The notes under the pieces are model-generated. The model had not been told where the DNA came from, made no database searches, and saw nothing but the letters and a program-made list of their open reading frames with translations. The position numbers were made by a program, and so were the translations under genes. Source: Bacteroidales bacterium (GTDB lineage: Bacteria; Bacteroidota; Bacteroidia; Bacteroidales; WCHB1-69). From it: 12,496 bases of DNA. The stretch lies in contig JAFXPL010000066.1 of assembly GCA_017527945.1 (NCBI GenBank), forward strand, positions 1-12,496, written 5' to 3'. Every line of letters starts with the position of its first letter. The first letter of the stretch is position 1. Shown here piece by piece: positions 6,501 through 12,496 of this stretch.

Positions 6501-8359
6501 GGCGGATAGCAGAATGGCAGACTGTCGCTGCGCTGGCTCCAGTCCGTGCACATCGGAATCGGACTTCCGTCCGGGAAATGGGTGGTGCGGAGGTTCTCGC
6601 GCATCCAGCACTGCTCCCCGATTTTCACGGTGGAATAGACATTGCCGTCGATGTCGGCGACAGCGGGAATGTCCGGGCAAACCAGACTGTCCATCTGGAT
6701 CCACGTGGTGGAAACCGTATATTCCTCGCCATAAGAGGTTCCAACGGCGTTGGTGGCATACGCCCTATAATAATATATGGTATGCATGTTCAATCCTGTC
6801 GCCGTAACCGTGAAAACGCCTGTTTCGCCAGCCCCGGCAGCCACATGAAAATCGTTGATGGTGGGGTTCGGCAGCGTGCTCCAGCAGATACCCTTCTCCG
6901 TCACCAAGGAGTTGCCGTCGGTGACCACGTTGCAGCCTGCACGGAACGAGTGGTCGGAAACATTGCTCGCCCGGACAGTGGTCACGGTCGCGAGCCGTCT
7001 TTGCACTTCATTATAGCTCAATTCGTCGCGTACGCAACGCACAGGCAGGGCATTATAGGCCCATTCGGCATTATCTGTGACAGATGCGCTGTTGTAGTTG
7101 AGGTGAATGTAACGCCTTCCCCAGCTTGACCAATACTGGGCCACTTGGTGCCTTATGTGGTTGGAAACGTAATTCGTGACGGAAAGGCTCGTGCAGCCCG
7201 TGGGCACCAACGAGAGCAAGGTCTGGTTGTTGTCGCTACCGTTAAATCCGGGGGTGCATTCGCTTGACGATGGATTCCAACAGGTTTGTGAGCTGAGGGC
7301 ATTGGCGATGGAGGCCGGGTTGCTGTTGCAGTGATATTCCAGTTGGCTTTTTACAAAGGCCAGCATTTTCTGCCATTCGGCGAAGCTCGGCACGTGCCAG
7401 CCTACCGGGCACACTCCCTGCACTCCCGACGGGATGGAGTTGGAACCGCTGCCGCCGTCCAACACGGCCGCCCAATTGTAGTGCAGGCCGGCATTCTCGA
7501 TGGTAAAGCCAGGATCGTTGTTCCAGAAATGCGGATAACAACGAGGGGTCGGGTCTTCATACACCGTACCGCCGCCCCAGGGAATCTCCCGCCCGTCGCT
7601 GTAGTGCCGCACCCGCAGGTTCTCGCGCATCCAGCACTGCTTGTCTAACTGCACGGTGTTGTAGAGGTTGCCATCGAAGTCAATCACCTTGTGAAGACCG
7701 CAGATGAAGCCGCTTGTCGTTATCGAATCGACAGCCGCCGCTATGGAGTCTAATAGCTCCTCGTGGTTCAGCGTGTTGTCGTGAAGAATTTGGGTTCGTG
7801 GGGCAAGAGAGTCATGCACCCTGTTCACAACCTGCGGCAAAATCTGGTAATCCGTGATATACGGCGGGTCGTTGACAAATGCGGACACATTTGTCGGAAT
7901 CTCCGGGATGTCGGGACGGTTGGTCAGGTCGTTGTAATTTCCGCTGAACGCCCCTTCCTGGGTCTCGTTCGCGAAAATGGCATACGGGACACTGGCAAGC
8001 GGCTGCTCAATGGAAATTGAGTAACTCGTTCCACCATCAGGGTCTATTTCCACCCTGACAAAGAGACTTTCCTCCCACGGAATGGAGTTGAAGGCCGGTG
8101 AATTGGCAATGGGCTGCCCCCTGCCTATGAGCAGTGTGATTAAGCCGTTGGCGTTGGACATCACCGAATGTCTCTCCATATAGACAACCTGACTGTTCCC
8201 GGTTTTCACTAAACTCAGACGCGCACTCATGGCTTGGTTGGCCAAGATCCGGCCTTCTTCGGCACGCACCACCGTTTGGCAGGTGAATGCCTTAGGTGCC
8301 TGGGCCATCGAAACCGTGGCCAAAGTCGTCAAAAAAAGCAAGACAAGTAACCTTTTCAT
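3554..8359 (-). CDS. Giant secreted protein with four FISUMP and four Fn3-like domains
   Basis: The 1601-residue product has a Sec signal peptide (MKRLLVLLFLTTLATVSMAQ) and no lipobox. Residues about 22-130 are a diverged copy of the Bacteroidota N-terminal domain, ending SVPYAIFA. Next comes one tail-fibre-like unit (GNYNDLTNRPDIPEIPTNVSAF, 140-161). FISUMP domains lie at about 224-445, 564-801, 1024-1265 and 1382-1601. Each shows DGN-x-Y-x-T, QCWM(R/K)ENL, LYNW or HYNW, SG(V/I)QG(I/V)CP-x-GWH(V/I)PS and a closing VRCV. Fn3-like domains lie at about 456-551, 812-906, 917-1011 and 1271-1365; most carry TERG(I/L)CW or TEKGICW and YYVRAYA-type motifs. FISUMP domains resemble C-type-lectin/formylglycine-enzyme folds, but a binding function is not established. 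The protein ends at the last FISUMP domain, with no visible type IX sorting domain or membrane anchor. The start lies 12 bp after the previous stop and lacks a Shine-Dalgarno sequence. Confidence 0.95.
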   Translation of the reverse strand: MKRLLVLLFLTTLATVSMAQAPKAFTCQTVVRAEEGRILANQAMSARLSLVKTGNSQVVYMERHSVMSNANGLITLLIGRGQPIANSPAFNSIPWEESLFVRVEIDPDGGTSYSISIEQPLASVPYAIFANETQEGAFSGNYNDLTNRPDIPEIPTNVSAFVNDPPYITDYQILPQVVNRVHDSLAPRTQILHDNTLNHEELLDSIAAAVDSITTSGFICGLHKVIDFDGNLYNTVQLDKQCWMRENLRVRHYSDGREIPWGGGTVYEDPTPRCYPHFWNNDPGFTIENAGLHYNWAAVLDGGSGSNSIPSGVQGVCPVGWHVPSFAEWQKMLAFVKSQLEYHCNSNPASIANALSSQTCWNPSSSECTPGFNGSDNNQTLLSLVPTGCTSLSVTNYVSNHIRHQVAQYWSSWGRRYIHLNYNSASVTDNAEWAYNALPVRCVRDELSYNEVQRRLATVTTVRASNVSDHSFRAGCNVVTDGNSLVTEKGICWSTLPNPTINDFHVAAGAGETGVFTVTATGLNMHTIYYYRAYATNAVGTSYGEEYTVSTTWIQMDSLVCPDIPAVADIDGNVYSTVKIGEQCWMRENLRTTHFPDGSPIPMCTDWSQRSDSLPFCYPPAKDTSKVAVYGLLYNWHAAMNGEASSDATPSGVQGICPNGWHIPSRAEQYQLKNYVSALNKYRCTTPPDQVWHVAPALASNFGWASCSAGCTPGYDSTQNNATGLSICPAGSIIGNVSYSFIGGFEGFGTFGGIMCSTLQYNDHYDRYYTYAIAVRHNNDYISGASLFYRKDAISVRCVQDYDAPPSTACQFPTVVTGEVTNVTSTSAMAKGRVTNTGGCAVTERGICWNSIPHPTIDDNICISGTDTGTYSCPMTDLSPETDYYVRAYAVNEQGVVYGEEQRFVTSDSVPPGPALPSVTTYPASDIALNSAVSGGLVMSDGGALVTERGLCWGFHPNPTVEDYHIALGTGTGTFTHTISDLYLSMTYYVRAYAVNSAGIAYGNEIAFQTLTPAPQRYDQVCPGTSVVTDHDGNIYNTVRIGNQCWMRENLRTTHYEDGTEIPLATAFSTTPVCYSPDGSNNNVASYGYLYNWAAVMNGAQASSSIPSGVQGICPSGWHVPSLEEYQLLYGFLQTQSECLCNGVMSNVALSLVDHPSSYWAIPNDWMHLVFDNCSPVGGWVTSFPNIHNMINATGFSARAAGYYGSAENQPGWFNFTANAMFWTSSKLAGEPNPKVIFLDFRFPNLNESNIYTQEHGFSVRCVRDLPVECAPTVYTTTVSDITAVSARGSGNITHNGGVPVTAYGLVWSTSPDPTLADNSAVPAMPFNVFTVDMANLQPNTFYYVRAYAITANDTVYGNEVKFFTADLNYSTDGQPCPDNAYVYDYDGNQYATIQMGEQCWMKENLRTTHFYDGTEIPLADSLSTTLPCRYYPNMDMQFSYYGYLYNWKAVCAMNDTMTASVPSGIQGICPFGWHVPSNGEWQQLHDYLSAQTAYNCDTVPGNYGKAVAAASFWKFSDGECFVGDHPMTNNTSGFGIHPLGMQTPATGIYAGYFGGMARFWTVTRQSSLYLKAWGLDSNQSSMTTALQHRAGAAAVRCVKD
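5208..7639 (-). repeat. Three identical 23-bp segments in the FISUMP core of the 1601-residue gene
   Basis: An identical 23-base segment (starting aggttctcgcgc on the plus strand) occurs at 5208-5230, 6591-6613 and 7617-7639. It encodes the QCWMRENL core of FISUMP domains 3, 2 and 1. The fourth domain (near 4140-4165) and the copies in the two upstream genes differ at several positions. Confidence 0.85.
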
Positions 8360-8371
8360 AGCCGTGCCGAT

Positions 8372-9700
8372 TTAGTTCATGACACAACGAACAGACAAGG
8401 CACTGTTCTTTCCATATCCGGTCATGGGAGCGTTGATTTCGGAAGCGTTATGGAAAAGGCCGTACTGATAGGCATTGGATTCCGACACTTCAGTGGCCGT
8501 CCAGAAATAGGCAGCGGTGCCGAAAGCATTGAAAACACCGTTGTACAATCCTGCAGGCATCGCCGTGAATCCGCTGACGTTATTGCTCCACGGGTCGTTA
8601 CCTACTGCGCAAAGCTCGGAGCTGCTCACCCAGCCGTTGTTGGAGGCCAACGCTTTGGCCAGGTTGCTGGCGCTGCCTCCGCAAATGGCGCTGTCAATGT
8701 TCGGCAAAAAGCTGAGCATTTCATCCCATTCGGTTTTTGAAGGCAGATGCCAACCGTTCGGGCAAATGCCCTGCACATTCGAGGGAACAGTATTGCTGGA
8801 TGAGGCCCCGTTCATGACCGCCGCCCAGTTGTAGAGCATTCCGTAAGTCATAGCGCTCGAACTTTGGTTGTTCGGGAAATAGCGATAGGCGTTCACATAG
8901 TCGGTGGTCGCCCCCACGGGTATCGGCATTCCGTTGCCGTAGTGTGTGGTGCGAAGGTTTTCCTTCATCCAGCACTGGTTTCCAATCTGCAGCGTGTTGT
9001 ATTCATTGCCGTCAAAGTCCTTGATGGTGTAGATTCCGCAACGGAATCCGTTGTGCGAGAGCGTGTCCAAGGCATTCATCATGTTGTCGATTAATGCAGA
9101 TTGGGCGAGTATAAGCGCATTCAGGCTGTCAATGGTTTGGATGTACGGCGTGAGAAGGCTGTCCATGATGGCGTTCAACTGTACTTCTGTCAAATAGTGC
9201 GCATCATTGTTGAAGTAGGAAACATTGCCAGGAAGCACCGGGATGTTCGGCCTGTGCGTCAGATCGTAATAATTGCCGCTGAATCCGTTTCCCGCCGTGT
9301 GCGCATAGAGGGCGTAGGGTACGCTTAACATCTCCTGGGCACTGGTGATGGAGTAGTTGTTGCCTCCTGCCGGGTCTATTTCCACTTTCAAAAAGTTTGT
9401 CGCCGAACCCCAGTGCACGGCAGACATGCTGCCAAGCGTCGCGTTGCCGGACCCAACCGACAATGCGAGAACGCCGTTGGCATCAGTTTGTGCGTTATGT
9501 GTCTCCACATACATAGCGGTCCCGCTGTTGCTCCCTTCCAAAATACTGATGCGCACCCCAATGTTCTGGTTGCGCAGCAGCTGGCTGTTGGCATCTCTGA
9601 CCACTGCCTGGTAGGAGAATTGCTGGAAAGTAGATAGCGGCTGCCCTGCACAAAACAGGGCGCCGCAGACCATTGCTATGAAAATTGCTGTTTTTTTCAT
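8372..9700 (-). CDS. Secreted single-FISUMP-domain protein
   Basis: The 442-residue product has a Sec signal peptide (MKKTAIFIAMVCGALFCAGQ); the Cys17 context ALFC is not a good lipobox. Residues about 25-135 are the Bacteroidota N-terminal domain, with FSYQAVVRDANSQLLRNQ, YVETH, TDANGVLALSVGSG, VEIDPAGGNNY and LSVPYALYAH. One tail-fibre-like unit follows (GNYYDLTHRPNIPVLPGNVSYFNND, 142-166; a longer run is not written out here). Residues 172-215 are likely a helical, possibly coiled-coil, stalk. One FISUMP domain fills about 225-442, with DFDGNEYNT, GNQCWMKENL, LYNWAAVMNG, NVQGICPNGWHLPS and a closing SVRCV. It is the simplest member of the three-gene set, sits 18 bp after the upstream stop and 12 bp before the next start, and is almost certainly co-transcribed with both. 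The ligand and the mode of attachment are unknown. Confidence 0.95.
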   Translation of the reverse strand: MKKTAIFIAMVCGALFCAGQPLSTFQQFSYQAVVRDANSQLLRNQNIGVRISILEGSNSGTAMYVETHNAQTDANGVLALSVGSGNATLGSMSAVHWGSATNFLKVEIDPAGGNNYSITSAQEMLSVPYALYAHTAGNGFSGNYYDLTHRPNIPVLPGNVSYFNNDAHYLTEVQLNAIMDSLLTPYIQTIDSLNALILAQSALIDNMMNALDTLSHNGFRCGIYTIKDFDGNEYNTLQIGNQCWMKENLRTTHYGNGMPIPVGATTDYVNAYRYFPNNQSSSAMTYGMLYNWAAVMNGASSSNTVPSNVQGICPNGWHLPSKTEWDEMLSFLPNIDSAICGGSASNLAKALASNNGWVSSSELCAVGNDPWSNNVSGFTAMPAGLYNGVFNAFGTAAYFWTATEVSESNAYQYGLFHNASEINAPMTGYGKNSALSVRCVMN

Positions 9701-9718
9701 TTAAAGACGTTTAACGGG

Positions 9719-12496
9719 TTACTCGTTTTTTACACAGCGTACAGAAGCACCGACATTGTCTTGCTTGGACATGTCTTGGACCATCTTGACAGCATTGGTG
9801 GCAGTCGATGTGTATATTCTGAACATGAGGGGGCGTATGCTTTGTGCTCCGGTGCCGGCTTGCGTCATTACGATGGTGTTGCTCGACATGAACCAGGCAT
9901 CGCGGGTTACACGCGTAATAACGTTGGAAAGTGATGCCGGGCGGGCGGAAAATCCGGTGGCATTGTTCTCGGAAGGATTCAGACCGGGTGAGCAACCCCA
10001 GGTCATGGCAGCCCATAGCGCAGTATCCGCCAATGCCTTGGCATTGTTGGCGGCCGTGGCAGCGCAGCGGTATTCCGGAACAGAAGAGACGTAAGACAAG
10101 AGGGCGTTGAACTCCGTGTTGGAGGGCAGATGCCAGCCGTCAGGACAGATACCCTGCACCCCGCTCGGGTTGGCCGAGCTGGCCGATCCCCCGTGCATGG
10201 CGGCCGCCCAGTTGTAGAGCAGGCCGTAGTCGGCCACATTGTTCGCATTGCCTCCCGGGTAGAAATAACTGGCATCCGCGGCCGTCATGGACGATGACAA
10301 GGGAATTTCCGTGCCGTCAGTGTAGTGCGTGGTCTTCAGATTCTCCTTCAGCCAACACTGCGTGCCAATCAGTACCGTGTTGTAGAAATTTCCATCGACA
10401 TCTTCCACACGCAATCTTCCGCACGCGGCTTCCGGCGCCATGGTGTCGGTGGTGAAGGTCACGTTTTCGCCATAGCCGGTGCCGGCGCTGTTAGTGGCGT
10501 ATGCCCGGACATAGTACGTGGTGGCAGGTTGCAAATTGACAATCAGTTGGCTGAATGCGCCGAAGCCCGTGCCGTTGGAGGAGTGGGCACCACTCACCGT
10601 GGGATTCGGGAGTGTGTCCCAGCAGAAACCGCGCTCCGTCACCTCGCTGTAACCGTCATTGGTCACCGTGCCCGTAACGTTGGCCGTCACAGCCGTCGTC
10701 TCCACTTCGCCGGTGATTACCGTAGGCACCACCACGGTGGGCACGAAACCAGCCTCCTGGGTCGTGAAGGTCCAGTCTGCGCCATACGTGGTGCCGCGAT
10801 AGTTGGTGACGTATGCTCTGAAATGGTAAGTGGTGGACGGAGCCAGACCCGTGAGTTTCACTGTGAACGCGCCCAAGCCGCTACCGCTGGCAATATGGTT
10901 GCCACTGGTGGTCGGGTTCGCGGAAGTGCCCCAGCAGATACCGCGGCCGATGGTGCCGCCAGACGCGCCTTTGTCAATCACCTCGCCCTTGCAGATGGCC
11001 GATGTGTCCGTAACGGAAATGGCCACACTGTCGGTGGTCACCACGGCGGGAAGAATGTTGTCAAGATTGCCGTTGTAGGGCTTGTTTTGAACACAGCGGA
11101 CGGAAGCGGCGCGTCTGGAAAGGAGACTTCCGAGAGCACTCGGGTTTTCCGTGGTGACCGTCGTCCCGTCAGCGGAGAACTTTTTGACTGTGCCGTTGCC
11201 GAAGATGTATGCGGCAGAACCGGAGGCAAGGCCCACATTCTCTCCATACACCCCGTAAGGCCCGTTTTCCACATAGCCGGCCGGCTTGACGGAGAACCCT
11301 GTGGCATTGTTGTCTTCCGGATTCCAGCCGATGGCACATTCGGTGGTGCTGGGGTTCCAGCCCACGGTGGAGGCTAAGGCTTTCACCACTTGGGAACTCT
11401 CGTTGTTGCACCGCAAGCTGTCCCATTGGGCAATGTAGGCGAAGAGGGAGTCCCATTCGGCGGCGGTAGGCAGATGCCAACCGGCGGGACAAGCACCCAC
11501 GAGCGGGCCTACAGAAAAGATATTGTAATTATAGGTGGCGGCATCGTATGAGTATAAATAGCCATACGTTCCCAATTTTGACGGATTGTTGTCAGGATAG
11601 AAACGGCCTGCCGGCAGAACGACCAACCGGTTAAAACTTTCGTATAATGGAATTGCTTCGCCGTTGGCATAGTGCTTGGAGCGGAGGTTCTCCCGCAGCC
11701 AGCACTGGTTGCCAAACTGCACCGTGCGGTATTCGTTTCCGTCAAAGTCCATGACTTTCGGCGCGGTAGGACAGGGGTTGATGTCGATTGTGTCTCTCGG
11801 GTCAATCGGGCCCGGCACCACTGTGGTGTCCGAAGGGTTGACAGGCTCCTCCCCGGCGGTGTCCGTTTGCGTGGTGTCGGTACCGGCCATGGCCGCTTTG
11901 AGGGCATCGATTTCGGCCTGCATGGCGTTCAGCCGCGCAAGGATGTCGCAGAATTGCACGGAGTCGCAATTGGCGTTGCTCACATAGCCCGCATCGTTGG
12001 TGAAGGCTCCCACGTTGGAAGGCACCGTGGGAATGGACGGCTGGTTCGTCAAATCGTTGTAGTCGCCGCTGAAAAGCTCCGGCTGGTTTGTCAATGAGTT
12101 GTAGTTACCGTCGAAACCGGCAGGCAGCTTCACGAAACTGCCGCCCGTGAGAAACAGCGTGTCGTTGCTGATACTCAACACCTGCTGCTCGGTATAGGAG
12201 GTCAGGTATCCCGCGTCATTGGTGAAGGCGCTGACATTTGTCGGCACCGTGGGGATAGTCGGCTTGTTGGTCAGGTCGTCGTAGCTCTTATCCCATGCGT
12301 TAAACTGCGGATCCGTTTCCGTGTAGCCCGTCAGATAACCTGCATCGTTGGTAAAGGCGCTCACATTGGAAGGTACGGTCGGCAGCGCGGCACTGGTGAT
12401 GTAGCCCGCATCGTTGGCGAAAGCCGAGACGTTGGTGGGAACAGTGGGGATTGCCGGAATGGAGTCCATCGTGATGTAGCCCGCGTCATTGGTGAA
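9719..12496 (-). CDS. Secreted protein with NDAGY tail-fibre-like repeats, two FISUMP and two Fn3-like domains (5' end outside window)
   Basis: The frame is open to the right edge; 925 residues are visible and the true start lies outside. Numbering from the edge, residues 1-172 hold five (P-x-NV-x)AF-x-NDAGY units, the first cut by the edge. They are mixed with ETDPQFNAW and three (G)(N/D)YN(D/S)LTNQP- or YDDLTNKP-type units, a pattern shared by Bacteroidota surface proteins and phage tail fibres. A short helix (about 185-203) and a Thr/Pro/Asp linker (206-238) follow. FISUMP 1 (about 244-470) is diverged, with YLYSYDA in place of LYNWAA. Two Fn3-like domains occupy about 484-580 and 590-684, each ending in TF-T-T. 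FISUMP 2 (about 694-925) is canonical and ends VRCVKNE. There is no C-terminal anchor or type IX sorting domain. A signal peptide and the 'YQAVVRD' domain are expected upstream, by analogy with the two following genes. Confidence 0.93.
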   Translation of the reverse strand, partial: FTNDAGYITMDSIPAIPTVPTNVSAFANDAGYITSAALPTVPSNVSAFTNDAGYLTGYTETDPQFNAWDKSYDDLTNKPTIPTVPTNVSAFTNDAGYLTSYTEQQVLSISNDTLFLTGGSFVKLPAGFDGNYNSLTNQPELFSGDYNDLTNQPSIPTVPSNVGAFTNDAGYVSNANCDSVQFCDILARLNAMQAEIDALKAAMAGTDTTQTDTAGEEPVNPSDTTVVPGPIDPRDTIDINPCPTAPKVMDFDGNEYRTVQFGNQCWLRENLRSKHYANGEAIPLYESFNRLVVLPAGRFYPDNNPSKLGTYGYLYSYDAATYNYNIFSVGPLVGACPAGWHLPTAAEWDSLFAYIAQWDSLRCNNESSQVVKALASTVGWNPSTTECAIGWNPEDNNATGFSVKPAGYVENGPYGVYGENVGLASGSAAYIFGNGTVKKFSADGTTVTTENPSALGSLLSRRAASVRCVQNKPYNGNLDNILPAVVTTDSVAISVTDTSAICKGEVIDKGASGGTIGRGICWGTSANPTTSGNHIASGSGLGAFTVKLTGLAPSTTYHFRAYVTNYRGTTYGADWTFTTQEAGFVPTVVVPTVITGEVETTAVTANVTGTVTNDGYSEVTERGFCWDTLPNPTVSGAHSSNGTGFGAFSQLIVNLQPATTYYVRAYATNSAGTGYGENVTFTTDTMAPEAACGRLRVEDVDGNFYNTVLIGTQCWLKENLKTTHYTDGTEIPLSSSMTAADASYFYPGGNANNVADYGLLYNWAAAMHGGSASSANPSGVQGICPDGWHLPSNTEFNALLSYVSSVPEYRCAATAANNAKALADTALWAAMTWGCSPGLNPSENNATGFSARPASLSNVITRVTRDAWFMSSNTIVMTQAGTGAQSIRPLMFRIYTSTATNAVKMVQDMSKQDNVGASVRCVKNE
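11985..12496 (-). repeat. Coding repeat block, five (P-x-NV-x-A)F-x-NDAGY units
   Basis: Similar stretches of about 50 bp begin near 11985, 12205, 12332, 12401 and 12476; the last is cut by the window edge. They share strings such as gcatcgttggtgaaggc with few changes. Spacing is irregular (about 220, 127, 69 and 75 bp) because other short units are inserted between them. The block continues beyond the window, so the total unit number is unknown. Confidence 0.85.

Noticed and set aside
5960..7129. 389-residue plus-strand ORF inside the 1601-residue gene
   Set aside because: It is antisense to clear FISUMP and Fn3-like domains; its repetitive Val/Gly/Arg-rich translation is typical of a shadow frame of GC-rich codons.
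10325..11377. 350-residue plus-strand ORF opposite the first FISUMP gene
   Set aside because: It is antisense to conserved FISUMP and Fn3-like coding sequence, with no plausible start context and no domain pattern.

Overview
The window looks like part of a Bacteroidota (Bacteroidales-type) chromosome or metagenomic contig. Four things point there: FISUMP modules (the Fibrobacter succinogenes major paralogous domain), the Bacteroidota-style 'YQAVVRD…SVPYALYA' N-terminal domain, start codons preceded by A/T-rich leaders rather than Shine-Dalgarno sequences, and a TAnnTTTG-type -7 promoter box. The codons are fairly GC-rich. All five genes lie on the minus strand, so transcription runs from high to low coordinates.

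Right part (12496 to 3554): three tightly spaced genes, separated by 18 and 12 bp, that probably form one operon of secreted modular proteins. The first gene enters from beyond the window. It carries a run of tail-fibre-like NDAGY repeats, a short helical segment, two FISUMP domains and two Fn3-like domains. The second is a compact 442-residue version with one FISUMP domain. The third is a 1601-residue version with four FISUMP and four Fn3-like domains. A palindrome followed by a T-rich run lies just after the last stop and is a likely terminator.

Left part (3476 to 1): a cobalamin-regulated unit. A -7 box leads into a cobalamin riboswitch, which sits upstream of a surface-type lipoprotein of the BtuG/DUF5074 beta-propeller family. 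After a 198-bp intergenic region made mostly of a perfect 7-bp tandem array comes the 5' part of a large secreted protein with three copies of a W-x-G-x-GS / AWG domain and one jelly-roll-like domain. This gene runs off the left edge with no stop. I infer that the left unit serves vitamin B12 capture at the outer membrane; a BtuB-type TonB-dependent transporter may lie beyond the left edge but is not in view.

No tRNA, rRNA, CRISPR array, insertion sequence or integrase is visible. The strongest candidate for something undescribed is the B12-controlled pairing of the BtuG-like lipoprotein with the multi-domain secreted protein. The FISUMP gene ladder is second.
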